From assembly GCF_030410045.1 (NCBI RefSeq), contig NZ_JAUFRA010000005.1, forward strand, positions 682,001 to 746,000: a DNA stretch of 64,000 nucleotides. The letters are read 5' to 3'. Within the stretch, counting starts at the first letter, position 1; each line of letters begins with the position of its first letter. Made by a program: the position numbers and the translations under genes. This stretch comes from Marivivens donghaensis (GTDB taxonomy: Bacteria; Pseudomonadota; Alphaproteobacteria; Rhodobacterales; Rhodobacteraceae). Of the stretch, positions 9,474 through 18,809 are shown piece by piece. Under the pieces are notes generated by a model. It was not told where the DNA came from, did no database searches, and saw nothing but the letters and a program-made list of their open reading frames with translations.

Positions 9474-10394
9474 ATGACCACGCTTGTTTTCGGCCACAAA
9501 TCTCCTGACACCGACTCCACTGGATCGCCCATCGTTTGGGCTTGGTATCTGAACGAAGTCAAAGGCATCGACGCAAAGCCCGTTCTGCTGGGCGAACCCA
9601 ATACCGAAGCCGCCTTTGTGATCGAAAAATGGGGCTTTGCAAAACCCGAGATCATCTCGACCGTCGAAGCAGGCCAAAAGGTTGTCATCGTTGACACCAA
9701 CAACCCAGCCGAGCTGCCTGATGCGATCAATGACGCGGACATCACCGCGATCATCGACCACCATAAACTGGTCGGCGGTCTGGAAACCAAAGGCCCGATC
9801 GACATCACCATCCGTCCGCTCGCCTGCACCGCGACCATCATGTATGACCTGATGGGCGACGACGCAGAAAAAATGCCGGACAACATCAAGGGCGCGATGC
9901 TGTCGTGCATCCTATCCGACACGCTGGAATTCCGCAGCCCAACCACGACGGACGTGGACAAAGCACTGGCCGAGAAACTGGCGGCTGAACTCAACATCGA
10001 CATCAGCGCTTACGCGTCTGAACTGTTCGAAGCCAAATCTGACGTGTCGTCCTTCTCTGACGCTGAACTGCTGCGCATGGACTCGAAGGAATACAATGTC
10101 GACGGCACCGAACTGCGCGTCTCTGTTCTGGAAACCACCGCACCGAAGATCATCCTCGACCGCAAGGCAAGCCTGATGGCATCGATGGTTGACGTCGCCA
10201 AAGAAGACGGCGCGGATCAGGTTCTCCTCTTCGTCATCGACATCCTGAACGAAGAAGCGACCCTGCTCGTTCCCAACGATCTGGTCAAAAAGATTGCTGA
10301 AGCATCGTTCGATTGCACCGTCGAAGGCGATACCGTCGTTCTTCCGGGCGTTATGTCCCGCAAAAAACAGATCATTCCGAGCCTTAAAGTCTGA
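9474..10394 (+). CDS. ppaC: Manganese-dependent inorganic pyrophosphatase
   Basis: Cytoplasmic family II pyrophosphatase (DHH/DHHA2), 306 residues, the usual length. Metal-site motifs are visible: GHKSPDTDST near the N-terminus, VDTNN, and the DHH motif in IIDHHK. The C-terminal substrate loop is SRKKQIIP. The ATG at 9474 is chosen because the protein then begins MTTLVFGHK as in the family; upstream in-frame ATGs would add unrelated residues. A hairpin terminator follows immediately. Confidence 0.95.
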   Translation: MTTLVFGHKSPDTDSTGSPIVWAWYLNEVKGIDAKPVLLGEPNTEAAFVIEKWGFAKPEIISTVEAGQKVVIVDTNNPAELPDAINDADITAIIDHHKLVGGLETKGPIDITIRPLACTATIMYDLMGDDAEKMPDNIKGAMLSCILSDTLEFRSPTTTDVDKALAEKLAAELNIDISAYASELFEAKSDVSSFSDAELLRMDSKEYNVDGTELRVSVLETTAPKIILDRKASLMASMVDVAKEDGADQVLLFVIDILNEEATLLVPNDLVKKIAEASFDCTVEGDTVVLPGVMSRKKQIIPSLKV

Positions 10395-10402
10395 TCCAGT
10401 CC

Positions 10403-10425
10403 AAGGGCGCTTCGGCGCCCTTTTT
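10403..10425 (+). terminator. Terminator of ppaC
   Basis: AAGGGCGC, TTCG loop, GCGCCCTT and a short T run form a compact rho-independent terminator nine bases after the stop. Confidence 0.85.
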
Positions 10426-10449
10426 ACTTTAATGAGTTCGGAGTCACTT

Positions 10450-10788
10450 ATGACATTTAAGAATTTAATGATTGCTGGCTGCCTCTTATTTGCCGTACTC
10501 GCCGTTGGATTGGTCTTTGCGCCATCGTTGTTTTGCACTCTTTTTGGACTGCCTTCCGATGACTCAGCACTCGTCATGGCGCGGCGCGCTGGCGTATTAA
10601 TGGTTGGCTTCTCGATCCTGACCTATGTTCTAAGAAACTTACCGCCGACCCCTCTTCGCCATAACGTCATGAAAGGCTTCATCGTAAAGTTGCTTTTGAT
10701 GGCGGGGCTTGGGATCATAGAACTAATAAGCGCCAATGTTGGGACAGGTATTTTGCTCGCAGTACTTACGGAAATCGCGTTTGCTTGA
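10450..10788 (+). CDS. Small membrane protein of unknown function
   Basis: Predicted inner-membrane protein of 112 residues with about three to four hydrophobic helices and no cysteine-rich or catalytic motif that I recognise. GGAG lies six bases before the chosen ATG. It sits between the ppaC terminator and an acetyltransferase gene 19 bases downstream, with which it may share a transcript. The gene is visibly less GC-rich than ppaC. Confidence 0.65.
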   Translation: MTFKNLMIAGCLLFAVLAVGLVFAPSLFCTLFGLPSDDSALVMARRAGVLMVGFSILTYVLRNLPPTPLRHNVMKGFIVKLLLMAGLGIIELISANVGTGILLAVLTEIAFA

Positions 10789-10807
10789 GCGTTTTGGACG
10801 ACCCGCA

Positions 10808-11281
10808 ATGATTTCACCTAGTTTCCTGCGTGAAATGCAACGTGGTGAAGAGGCCGCCGTTACGGCCCTTCTGACCGATGCTTTCGGCCAACCTGACGAG
10901 GCGCGTCTGGTTGAAAAGCTGCGCAAGTCCCGCGCGATCGCAGGGGAAATGGTGCTGCCTTCCGAACAAGGGATCGTTGGCTACCTCGCTCTATCGCAGA
11001 TGATCGCGCCCAAAGGTTGGCTCTGCCTCGCGCCGGTTGCCATCCACCCCGATCTACAGCGCAACGGTTATGGCCGTCGCATGGTCGGAATGATCGCGGA
11101 ATGGGCGCGTTTATCTGGACAAACCTTGGTCGTTCTTGGCGACCCGTCGTTCTATTCGCGCTGTGGTTTCACGCCTGCGCCAGATGGGCTCACCTCGCCC
11201 TACCCCGTCGAATACACAATGGTCGCTGGCCCCGCCAAAGCGAAATCACTGGACCTGAAGTATCCTGCCGCCTTTGGCTAG
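10808..11281 (+). CDS. GNAT family N-acetyltransferase
   Basis: Acetyl-CoA dependent acetyltransferase of 157 residues. The cofactor-binding stretch VAIHPDLQRNGYGRRMVGMI (motif A) is intact, followed by GDPSFYSRCGFTPA typical of the YhbS-like subgroup. The ATG at 10808 gives the protein start MISPSFLREM; longer frames run into the preceding gene. Substrate is not predictable. Confidence 0.87.
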   Translation: MISPSFLREMQRGEEAAVTALLTDAFGQPDEARLVEKLRKSRAIAGEMVLPSEQGIVGYLALSQMIAPKGWLCLAPVAIHPDLQRNGYGRRMVGMIAEWARLSGQTLVVLGDPSFYSRCGFTPAPDGLTSPYPVEYTMVAGPAKAKSLDLKYPAAFG

Positions 11282-11341
11282 ACGCTTTTCTTTTACACGG
11301 GCGGGCTATACTCAGGCCTTAACCGAATAGAAGAGCAGCCC

Positions 11342-12214
11342 ATGACCCAAATTATTGAAAACTTCGCCGAAATCGCTGATCAATATGACGCCCTGTTTGT
11401 GGATCTCTGGGGCTGCATGCACAACGGCCTCACATCTTTCCCCGCTGCGGTCAAAGCGATGCAGGACTACCGCAAAACAGGCGGCAAGGTGATTTTCGTG
11501 ACCAACGCGCCGCGGGCTTGGGATCTGGTCGCAAAGCAGATGAACCGCTTTGGCATTCCCGAAGACAGCTTTGATGCCATCGCAACCTCGGGTGACGCTG
11601 CACGCGTGGCCTTGTTTACAGGTGCCGTGGGCCAAAAGGTCTATTTCATCGGCGAAGCACATGACGACAGCTTTTTCGAACCGATCAAGGTCGTCGAAAA
11701 CCCGCTAGAGATTACCCGCGTCCCCCTCGAAGAGGCCGAAGGCATCGTAAACTGCGGCCCCTTCGACCCTCATGCAGAGCCTGACGTGATGCGCCCAGAG
11801 TTCCTCTTTGCCCGCGAAAAAGGGATGAAGATGCTCTGCGCAAACCCTGACATTGTGATCGACCGCGGCGAAACCCGTGAATACTGCGCGGGGGCTTTGG
11901 CGAAACTCTACACTGAAATGGGCGGTGAGAGCCTCTATTTCGGTAAACCTCACCCGCCGATCTATGACCTTGCCCGCCGCCGTTTGGCGCAACTGGACAT
12001 GAACGCTGACGAGGCCCGCATCCTATGCATTGGCGACGGTATTAAGACGGACATTTTGGGTGCCGAAGGCGAAGGGTATGATTCCCTTTTCATCACGGGT
12101 GGCCTCGCTGCGGAAGAGACTGCGACCAAAGTCCAACCCGACGCAGAATTGCTAAACGCCTACCTGCAAAAGGAAAAACAGTCTCCAACCTACGCCATAG
12201 GCTTTTTGCGCTAG
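11342..12214 (+). CDS. HAD superfamily (class IIA) hydrolase
   Basis: Phosphatase-type protein of 290 residues. The first HAD motif appears as LFVDLWGCMHNG, where the canonical second Asp is replaced by a Gly-Cys pair, as in the TIGR01459-type subfamily. Motif II is FVTNAPR and the C-terminal metal motif is CIGDGIKTDILGAEGEGYDS. The substituted motif I leaves the activity open. It stands alone between an acetyltransferase and a MaoC gene. Confidence 0.85.
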   Translation: MTQIIENFAEIADQYDALFVDLWGCMHNGLTSFPAAVKAMQDYRKTGGKVIFVTNAPRAWDLVAKQMNRFGIPEDSFDAIATSGDAARVALFTGAVGQKVYFIGEAHDDSFFEPIKVVENPLEITRVPLEEAEGIVNCGPFDPHAEPDVMRPEFLFAREKGMKMLCANPDIVIDRGETREYCAGALAKLYTEMGGESLYFGKPHPPIYDLARRRLAQLDMNADEARILCIGDGIKTDILGAEGEGYDSLFITGGLAAEETATKVQPDAELLNAYLQKEKQSPTYAIGFLR

Positions 12215-12307
12215 CACAATAGGGGGTTGTTTTTTCTGCGGTTGCAAAGTAATAAAGTTTCAAGTGATAACCCAAAAGGGACCATTTGTTACGCAATGGA
12301 GCCGAGT

Positions 12308-12751
12308 ATGCTGGATAACTTCCCCCGCGGTACGATCTGTATCGAAGATATCGAAATCGGTATGATCCGGTCTTTGCGTAAGGTCGTGACAGACCGCGAC
12401 ATCGAAATGTTCGCTGAAGTCTCAACGGACCGTAACCCTGTGCACCTTGATGACGACTATGCCCAAGACACGATCTTTGAAGGTCGTATCGCGCATGGGA
12501 TGCTCACCGCTGGGCTGATCTCTGCGGTAATTGGCGAACAGCTACCGGGTCACGGCACGGTCTATCTAGGTCAATCGCTGAAATTCCTCGCCCCTGTCCG
12601 CCCTGGCGATATGGTTTTGGCGGAGGTTGAGGTCACAAACATCGACCATTCCAAACGTCGCGTGACCATGGAAACGCGCTGCCTCGTCAACGGCAAAAAG
12701 GTACTGATCGGCGAAGCAACCGTTCTCGCACCGTCGCGGAAGTTCGACTGA
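12308..12751 (+). CDS. MaoC family dehydratase (hot-dog fold)
   Basis: Protein of 147 residues resembling (R)-specific enoyl-CoA hydratases. The catalytic stretch is FAEVSTDRNPVHLDDDYA followed by RIAHGMLTAGL, giving the Asp and His pair of the hydratase-2 motif. The start at 12308 is chosen because GGAG lies six bases upstream; an ATG twelve bases earlier is also in frame. It probably acts on acyl-CoA hydration, for example in fatty-acid or polyhydroxyalkanoate metabolism, which is inferred from the family only. Confidence 0.87.
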   Translation: MLDNFPRGTICIEDIEIGMIRSLRKVVTDRDIEMFAEVSTDRNPVHLDDDYAQDTIFEGRIAHGMLTAGLISAVIGEQLPGHGTVYLGQSLKFLAPVRPGDMVLAEVEVTNIDHSKRRVTMETRCLVNGKKVLIGEATVLAPSRKFD

Positions 12752-12788
12752 TCTTGCATGCGTCGGCTTGGGCGGCTACGCATCGCCT

Positions 12789-13727
12789 ATGCGCATTATT
12801 CGAGACACCTTATTCCTAGACCCCAATGATCGTGGCGCGGCTGCGGCCATCGGGAATTTCGACGGCGTCCATTTGGGCCATCAGGCAGTCATTGATTTGA
12901 CCCGTAAGGCGGCGTTTGATCTGGGCGCACCTCTCGGCGTGATGACGTTCGAACCGCATCCGCGTCAGTTCTTTGCCCCCGATGCACCGCCGTTCCGTTT
13001 GATGAATGCCGAAGCCAAGGCTCATCGCCTGCGCAAACTGGGTGTCCAAAAACTCTACGACGTGCCGTTTAATGCCGCCCTCGCCCAATTCACCCCTCGC
13101 GAATTCGCAGAGACGATCATCGTTCAGCGCCTCGGCCTCGTGCATGTCGTCGTTGGGGCTGATTTCTGTTTCGGCGCGAAACGGGCTGGCGATGTGGAAA
13201 CGCTGAAATCACTTGGTGAAGAGCTTGGGTTCGGCGTGACCGTCACCCCGCTTTTGACGTTTGAAGAGGAAGTCTCCTCCACGAATATCCGCAATGCCCT
13301 GTCCGATGGCCGTCCTCGTGACGCTGCACGTATGCTGGGCCATTGGCACCGCATCGAAGGCCCCGTGATCCGTGGCGACCAGCGTGGTCGTGACCTTGGC
13401 TACCCGACGGCGAATATGTCCATCACGAACCTTCACCAGCCGAAACTGGGTGTTTACGCGGTAAAGGTCGACGTCCTCGAAGGACCGCACGCAGGCAGTT
13501 ACGACGGCGCCGCTTCGATCGGTGTCCGCCCCATGTTTGGCGAAGACAATGTGCCGAACATCGAAACCTTCCTTTTTGATTTCAAAGGCGACCTCTACGG
13601 CACGCCGCTTTCGGTCGCGCTTGTGGATTATCTGCGTCCCGAACTGAAATTCGACAGCCTCGATGCGCTCATCGTTCAGATGGCGAATGACTGCGATACA
13701 GCCCGAAAGATCCTCAAAGATGTCTGA
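12789..13727 (+). CDS. ribF: Bifunctional riboflavin kinase / FAD synthetase
   Basis: Enzyme of 312 residues that makes FMN and FAD from riboflavin. The N-terminal FAD synthetase half has GNFDGVHLGHQ (about residues 22-32) and the ISSTNIR-like motif VSSTNIR. The C-terminal kinase half has GRDLGYPTANM and GVYAV. Its 3' end overlaps the YcgN-type gene by eight bases, suggesting coupled translation. Confidence 0.96.
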   Translation: MRIIRDTLFLDPNDRGAAAAIGNFDGVHLGHQAVIDLTRKAAFDLGAPLGVMTFEPHPRQFFAPDAPPFRLMNAEAKAHRLRKLGVQKLYDVPFNAALAQFTPREFAETIIVQRLGLVHVVVGADFCFGAKRAGDVETLKSLGEELGFGVTVTPLLTFEEEVSSTNIRNALSDGRPRDAARMLGHWHRIEGPVIRGDQRGRDLGYPTANMSITNLHQPKLGVYAVKVDVLEGPHAGSYDGAASIGVRPMFGEDNVPNIETFLFDFKGDLYGTPLSVALVDYLRPELKFDSLDALIVQMANDCDTARKILKDV

Positions 13728-14187
13728 CATCGACCGCAGCGGTTTGCGCCCGAACTACTGGAAAACCGTTCCGATGGTGAAGATGAACCGTCAGGAATGG
13801 GAAGCGCTTTGCGATGGCTGCGGGAAATGCTGCCTGAACAAGCTTGAGGACGAAGATACGGGTGAAGTCGCGCTGACCAACGTGGCCTGCCGCCTTTTGG
13901 ACGACGCGACTTGCTTGTGCAGCCAATACGACATCCGCCATCAGTTCGTGCCCGAATGTATCGTGCTGACGCCCAAGACGATTTTGGATAACCTATACTG
14001 GCTCCCGCAAACCTGCGCTTACCGTCTGGTTCATGAAAAGCGTCCGCTCTACGACTGGCATCCGCTGATCTCGGGTAATTCGGAAACCGTGCATCTAGCA
14101 GCCGTTTCGATGCAGTACCGCACGCTCTCTGAATTCGATATCGCCGACGAAGACTGGGAAGACCACATCATCGAGGAACCGATCTAA
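13720..14187 (+). CDS. YcgN/UPF0260 family cysteine-cluster protein
   Basis: Protein of 155 residues with an N-terminal cysteine cluster CDGCGKCC and further cysteines in the middle, as in the YkgJ-type metal-chelating domain. Function is unknown; a zinc or iron site is likely. It begins inside the end of ribF and its stop overlaps the start of the next gene (TAATG), so ribF, this gene and the aldolase gene form one unit. Confidence 0.88.
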   Translation: MSDIDRSGLRPNYWKTVPMVKMNRQEWEALCDGCGKCCLNKLEDEDTGEVALTNVACRLLDDATCLCSQYDIRHQFVPECIVLTPKTILDNLYWLPQTCAYRLVHEKRPLYDWHPLISGNSETVHLAAVSMQYRTLSEFDIADEDWEDHIIEEPI

Positions 14188-15236
14188 TGTTTTTTGCCTC
14201 TGACAATACGAGCCCCGTTCATCCTAAAGTGATGGAAGCCCTAACGGTAGCAAACACAGGCTATGTGTCGTCATATGGCAGCGACCCGATCATGGAGACG
14301 GTTCGTCAAAAAATCCGTGATCTGTTTGAGGCTCCCGAGGCCGCCGTATACCTTGTCGCAACGGGATCTGCCGCCAATGCACTGGGCCTCGCCCTGATCA
14401 CCGAGCCGTGGCAGAGCGTATTCTGCCATCGCAGCTCCCACATCGAAGAAGACGAATGCGGCGCGCCAGAGTTTTACATCGGCGGCGGCAAACTCTGCCT
14501 CGTCGAGGGCAAAGACGCTAAAATGTCGCCCGAAGCTCTTCGCAACGCGATCGAATTCACAGGCCGTGGTGGGGTTCACAACCTCCAACGGGGCGTCGTG
14601 TCGATTACCAACGTCACTGAGAAGGGCGCGGTCTATTCCGTTGCTGAGGTCGCAGAGTTGACCGCTATCGCACGAGATTACGGCCTCCCCTGCCACATGG
14701 ACGGCGCACGTTTCGCCAACGCCATCGTCGCAAGCGGCGTCACCCCTGCAGAAATGACGTGGAAAGCGGGCATTGATATCCTTTCGTTCGGCGGCACCAA
14801 GAACGGCCTCATGGGTGTCGAAGCGGTCGTGATCTTTGATCCAAAACTCGCTTGGGAATTTGAACTGCGCCGAAAGCGCGGCGGCCATCTGTTTTCCAAG
14901 CACCGCTATCTGTCCGCCCAAATGGATGCCTATCTAACCGACGATCTGTGGCGCGACCTCGCGACCCATGCGAACGCAATGGGACAATTACTGTCCGCTG
15001 GCATCCAAAAGATCAACGGCGCGACGCTCTTGCACCCGACCGATGCGAACATGGTGTTTGCGGGTTTCCCACGCGGCGCGCATCAAAAGGCATTTGCCGC
15101 TGGGGCCAACTACTATTTCTGGCCGTTCAACCAGAACCTTGAAGGCCCCGCCGACGAAACCCTCACTGCGCGATTGGTTGCCAGTTGGTCGACGACAGAG
15201 CAGGATATTGAGGCGTTCCTCAACGCCCTCAACTAA
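14187..15236 (+). CDS. Low-specificity L-threonine aldolase family (PLP enzyme)
   Basis: Pyridoxal-phosphate enzyme of 349 residues of the beta-eliminating lyase/threonine aldolase group, splitting L-threonine or allo-threonine to glycine and acetaldehyde. HMDGARFANA gives the cofactor aspartate, and SFGGTKNGLMG contains the Schiff-base lysine. The N-terminus MFFASDNTSPVHPKV is usual for the family. Translation is coupled to the upstream YcgN gene. Confidence 0.9.
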   Translation: MFFASDNTSPVHPKVMEALTVANTGYVSSYGSDPIMETVRQKIRDLFEAPEAAVYLVATGSAANALGLALITEPWQSVFCHRSSHIEEDECGAPEFYIGGGKLCLVEGKDAKMSPEALRNAIEFTGRGGVHNLQRGVVSITNVTEKGAVYSVAEVAELTAIARDYGLPCHMDGARFANAIVASGVTPAEMTWKAGIDILSFGGTKNGLMGVEAVVIFDPKLAWEFELRRKRGGHLFSKHRYLSAQMDAYLTDDLWRDLATHANAMGQLLSAGIQKINGATLLHPTDANMVFAGFPRGAHQKAFAAGANYYFWPFNQNLEGPADETLTARLVASWSTTEQDIEAFLNALN

Positions 15237-15357
15237 GAAATCCTGCGGCAAAAGCGTATTAAGGCATGGTAAAACTTTGCCTTAACGGTTCCGTGTGCTA
15301 CGCGGTCCCTGCGTCACGATTCCGTCACACACGGACAACAGCCTGGGACTCTGCCAC

Positions 15358-16377
15358 ATGCCGTCGATCACTGAACCGAAACTGATTTCGGGGAACGCCA
15401 ACAAACCGCTCGCTCAATCCATTGCCCGTCGCATGTCGATGCACCGAGGCATGAATGTTAACCTTGTTGATGCTCGTGTAGAGCGTTTCAACGACGGCGA
15501 AATCTTTGTCGAAGTTTTCGAAAACGTCCGTGGCGAAGATATGTTCGTCATTCAGCCGACGTCGAACCCTGCCAACGACAACCTGATGGAGCTGCTGATC
15601 ATCACCGACGCGCTGAAGCGTTCGTCGGCTGGTCGCATCACCGCAGTTATCCCCTACTTCGGTTACGCTCGTCAGGACCGCCGCACCAAGGCACGCACGC
15701 CGATCAGCGCGAAACTGGTTGCGAACCTCATCGCCGAAGCGGGCGTTGACCGCGTTCTGACCATGGACCTGCACGCAACGCAGATCCAAGGTTTCTTTGA
15801 TATGCCGGTAGACAACCTCTACGCCGCACCAATCTTTGCGCTGGACATCAAACACCACTTCAAAGGCGACATGGACGACATCATGGTCGTTTCGCCTGAC
15901 GTTGGTGGTGTCGCTCGCGCACGTGAGCTTGCCAAACGCATCAACGCTCCGCTGTCGATCGTCGACAAACGCCGCGAGAAAGCTGGCGAAGTCGCTGAGA
16001 TGACCGTCATCGGTAACGTCGAAGGCAAAAAATGTATCATCGTGGACGACCTTTGCGACACCGCAGGCACGCTCTGCAAAGCCGCTGAACACCTGATGGA
16101 AGCAGGCGCCTCCGAAGTGCACGCGTACATCTCGCACGGTGTGATGTCTGGCCCAGCCGTTGAACGTGTCACCAACTCGGTCATGAAATCGCTGGTGATC
16201 ACCGATACCATCCAGCCGTCTGACGCGATCCTGAACGCCTCAAATATTCGTGTGGTTCCAACCGCGCCGATGTTCGCTCAAGCGATCCTAAACACGTGGA
16301 ACGGCACCTCCGTGTCGTCGCTGTTCGAAGACCAGACCCTAATCCCGATCTACGAAGGCCTCTACAACGCCAACTAA
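15358..16377 (+). CDS. prs: Ribose-phosphate pyrophosphokinase
   Basis: PRPP synthetase of 339 residues feeding purine, pyrimidine, histidine and NAD synthesis. The sequence shows the flexible-loop region YFGYARQDRR, DLHATQIQGFF, and the PRPP-binding loop IIVDDLCDTAGT. The ATG at 15358 gives MPSITEPKLISGNAN, close to other rhodobacteral Prs proteins. A terminator follows 25 bases after the stop. Confidence 0.97.
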   Translation: MPSITEPKLISGNANKPLAQSIARRMSMHRGMNVNLVDARVERFNDGEIFVEVFENVRGEDMFVIQPTSNPANDNLMELLIITDALKRSSAGRITAVIPYFGYARQDRRTKARTPISAKLVANLIAEAGVDRVLTMDLHATQIQGFFDMPVDNLYAAPIFALDIKHHFKGDMDDIMVVSPDVGGVARARELAKRINAPLSIVDKRREKAGEVAEMTVIGNVEGKKCIIVDDLCDTAGTLCKAAEHLMEAGASEVHAYISHGVMSGPAVERVTNSVMKSLVITDTIQPSDAILNASNIRVVPTAPMFAQAILNTWNGTSVSSLFEDQTLIPIYEGLYNAN

Positions 16378-16402
16378 TCTGGATCGAAACTCGAGAAACA
16401 CG

Positions 16403-16434
16403 AAACCCCCGAACGGAAACGTCGGGGGTTTTTC
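16403..16434 (+). terminator. Terminator of prs
   Basis: AAACCCCCGA and TCGGGGGTTT form a ten-pair stem with a loop of nine bases, followed by more T residues. Strong rho-independent form. Confidence 0.85.
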
Positions 16435-16454
16435 TTTGGTCAATGACAAATGAG

Positions 16455-16805
16455 TTAGACAACGTCCCAGTCATCGTCATGTGGCACCTCGCCAATCGAC
16501 TGCCACGCCACACGGACGCGAGCGATTTTCGTATCGCCCCATGTCTGAAACACAATAGCGAAACCTGTTTCGGTGATGTCCTCAGCCTGCACATCGGTGC
16601 GGCAATTGGTGGTGTTCGAAATATCGACCATCGATAACCAGCACTGAACCATCGGCAACGAACGATACGGCGACGAAAAGGTAACAGCCCGCCGCAAACT
16701 ACGGTGACCATCACCCGACCACATTGGACCGTCGGTTTCAAAGTCCGAGAACAAGACAACCTCGCCTTGATCCACACCAATAAGATGATTTTGAAGCTTC
16801 TTCAT
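16455..16805 (-). CDS. H-type lectin domain protein
   Basis: Protein of 116 residues. The C-terminal two thirds fit the H-type lectin fold seen in snail and coral agglutinins: FSSPYRSLPMVQCWLSMVD, then ISNTTNCRTDVQAEDITETG, then the strand GFAIVFQTWGDTKIARVRV. No signal peptide is seen. It lies just downstream of the ATP synthase genes on the same strand but beyond their terminator. A sugar-binding role is inferred from the fold only; in Rhodobacteraceae the gene is often found next to atpC. Confidence 0.75.
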   Translation of the reverse strand: MKKLQNHLIGVDQGEVVLFSDFETDGPMWSGDGHRSLRRAVTFSSPYRSLPMVQCWLSMVDISNTTNCRTDVQAEDITETGFAIVFQTWGDTKIARVRVAWQSIGEVPHDDDWDVV

Positions 16806-16875
16806 TACCCGTTACGCTATAAGTCCCAAAAAACGTAGACCAGAGAAATTCGTCAAAAACGAGGTTTTCATATGA

Positions 16876-16900
16876 AAATAGGCCCCAAAGGGGCCTATTT
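16876..16900. terminator. Terminator of the F1 ATP synthase operon
   Basis: AAATAGGCCCC, an AAA loop and GGGGCCTATTT make a perfect eleven-pair palindrome about 25 bases after the atpC stop. Confidence 0.85.
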
Positions 16901-16926
16901 CGAAGCTTAATTCGTATAGGTCAGGA

Positions 16927-17355
16927 TTATTCCTGATACGACAGACCCATGTGGGTACCAACGGCGACCATGTCAGCCAGAAGGTGAGCCGCATCATCAA
17001 CCGGACCCGGTTCGTTCTTAAAGTTCGCAAGAGCCTTCTCGTGAGCTGCGCGGTATTCCGCAACCATCTCAGCGAAGATCTCTTGGGTCACTTCTGCGGT
17101 GGGCAGGGCGCGTTCAGCAAGAACCGAAACACTCTCTGCACCGATTTCGGCAAAGCCGCCGGAAACGACATATTCGTCGCTGCCGCCCGCATGAACGACC
17201 CGCAGGATACCTGGACGCAGGGTGGTGATGGTCGGTGCGTGACCTGCCATCGCCGTCATTGCGCCTTCAGCAGCCGGGATCTGGACCTCGGTGGCCTGAA
17301 CAGAAGCGAGCTTCCGTTCAGGGGATACGAGATCAAATTGGAGCGTGTCAGCCAT
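16927..17355 (-). CDS. atpC: ATP synthase F1 epsilon subunit
   Basis: Central-stalk subunit of 142 residues that couples rotor and catalytic head. The N-terminal beta-sandwich is evident (LQFDLVSPERKL, AAEGAMTAMAGHAPTITTLR, EYVVSGGFAEIG). The C-terminal region is slightly extended relative to short alphaproteobacterial forms. Last gene of atpHAGDC, 11 bases from atpD. Confidence 0.96.
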   Translation of the reverse strand: MADTLQFDLVSPERKLASVQATEVQIPAAEGAMTAMAGHAPTITTLRPGILRVVHAGGSDEYVVSGGFAEIGAESVSVLAERALPTAEVTQEIFAEMVAEYRAAHEKALANFKNEPGPVDDAAHLLADMVAVGTHMGLSYQE

Positions 17356-17366
17356 TATGCCTCTCC

Positions 17367-18791
17367 TTAGGCAGCTTCAGCTGCCAGTTTTTCGGCCTTT
17401 GCCAGAACTTCGCCGATACCGCCTACCATGTAGAAGGCAGCTTCCGGCAGGTGGTCGTATTCACCGGCCACAACTGCTTTGAACGACGAGATGGTGTCTT
17501 CCAGCGGAACCTGAACACCGTCCGAACCAGTGAACACTTTCGCAACGTCGAACGGCTGCGAGAGGAAACGCTGGATCTTACGAGCGCGCGAAACGGTCAG
17601 TTTGTCTTCTTCCGACAGTTCGTCCATGCCGAGGATGGCGATGATGTCCTGCAGCGACTTATAGCGCTGGAGGATGTTCTGGACGTCGCGAGCAACCTGG
17701 TAGTGCTCTTCACCAACGATCTGCGGGTCAAGGATACGCGACGACGAGTCGAGCGGGTCAACTGCCGGGTAAATACCAAGTTCCGAGATTGCGCGGTTAA
17801 GAACGGTGGTTGCGTCCAAGTGAGCAAAGGTCGTTGCCGGTGCGGGGTCGGTAAGGTCGTCCGCAGGTACGTACACAGCCTGGATCGATGTAATCGAGCC
17901 GTTCTTGGTCGAGGTAATGCGTTCCTGCATCGCGCCCATGTCGGTTGCCAGTGTTGGCTGGTAGCCCACAGCGGACGGGATACGACCCAGAAGTGCCGAA
18001 ACTTCGGAACCAGCCTGAGTGAAGCGGAAGATGTTGTCCACGAAGAACAGAACGTCGGTACCCGAAGCGTCACGGAACTGTTCCGCAAGGGTCAGACCGG
18101 TCAGTGCAACGCGTGCACGTGCTCCCGGAGGTTCGTTCATCTGACCGTACACGAGAGCCACTTGCGACTCTTCGAGGTTGTCCGGCTTAATAACGTTAGA
18201 TTCGATCATCTCGTGGTAAAGGTCGTTACCTTCACGGGTACGTTCACCAACACCTGCGAACACGGAGTAGCCCGAGTGCACTTTTGCGATGTTGTTGATG
18301 AGTTCCATGATGAGAACGGTTTTACCAACGCCCGCACCGCCGAATAGACCAATCTTACCACCTTTGGAGTAAGGTGCGAGAAGGTCGATAACCTTGATGC
18401 CGGTTACGAGGATTTCGGTTTCGGTCGACTGGTCGCTGAATTCCGGTGCCTCAGCGTGGATCGGACGGGTTTCCGTCGCGTTCACTGGGCCCTTTTCGTC
18501 AACTGGTTCGCCAACAACGTTCAGAATACGACCGAGGGTCGCGGTACCAACCGGAACCGAAATCGGTGCGCCGGTGTCGACCACTGCCTGACCACGAACG
18601 AGACCTTCGGTCGCGTCCATAGCGATGGTGCGTACGGTGTTTTCGCCAAGGTGCTGGGCCACTTCAAGAACCAGCTTCTTGCCATTGTTTTCGGTGTTGA
18701 GTGCGTTGAGGATCGCCGGCAGGGCATCTTCGAACTGCACGTCCACAACGGCGCCAATCACCTGCGTGATTTTGCCTTTTGCGTTTGCCAT
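17367..18791 (-). CDS. atpD: ATP synthase F1 beta subunit
   Basis: Catalytic subunit of 474 residues. Walker A GGAGVGKT, the GERTREGNDLY motif with the catalytic-site Glu and Arg, and LFFVDNIFRFTQAGSEVSAL are all present and intact. It lies in the usual order between atpG and atpC. Confidence 0.99.
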   Translation of the reverse strand: MANAKGKITQVIGAVVDVQFEDALPAILNALNTENNGKKLVLEVAQHLGENTVRTIAMDATEGLVRGQAVVDTGAPISVPVGTATLGRILNVVGEPVDEKGPVNATETRPIHAEAPEFSDQSTETEILVTGIKVIDLLAPYSKGGKIGLFGGAGVGKTVLIMELINNIAKVHSGYSVFAGVGERTREGNDLYHEMIESNVIKPDNLEESQVALVYGQMNEPPGARARVALTGLTLAEQFRDASGTDVLFFVDNIFRFTQAGSEVSALLGRIPSAVGYQPTLATDMGAMQERITSTKNGSITSIQAVYVPADDLTDPAPATTFAHLDATTVLNRAISELGIYPAVDPLDSSSRILDPQIVGEEHYQVARDVQNILQRYKSLQDIIAILGMDELSEEDKLTVSRARKIQRFLSQPFDVAKVFTGSDGVQVPLEDTISSFKAVVAGEYDHLPEAAFYMVGGIGEVLAKAEKLAAEAA

Positions 18792-18809
18792 GTTTCGTTA
18801 CTCCGGTTC

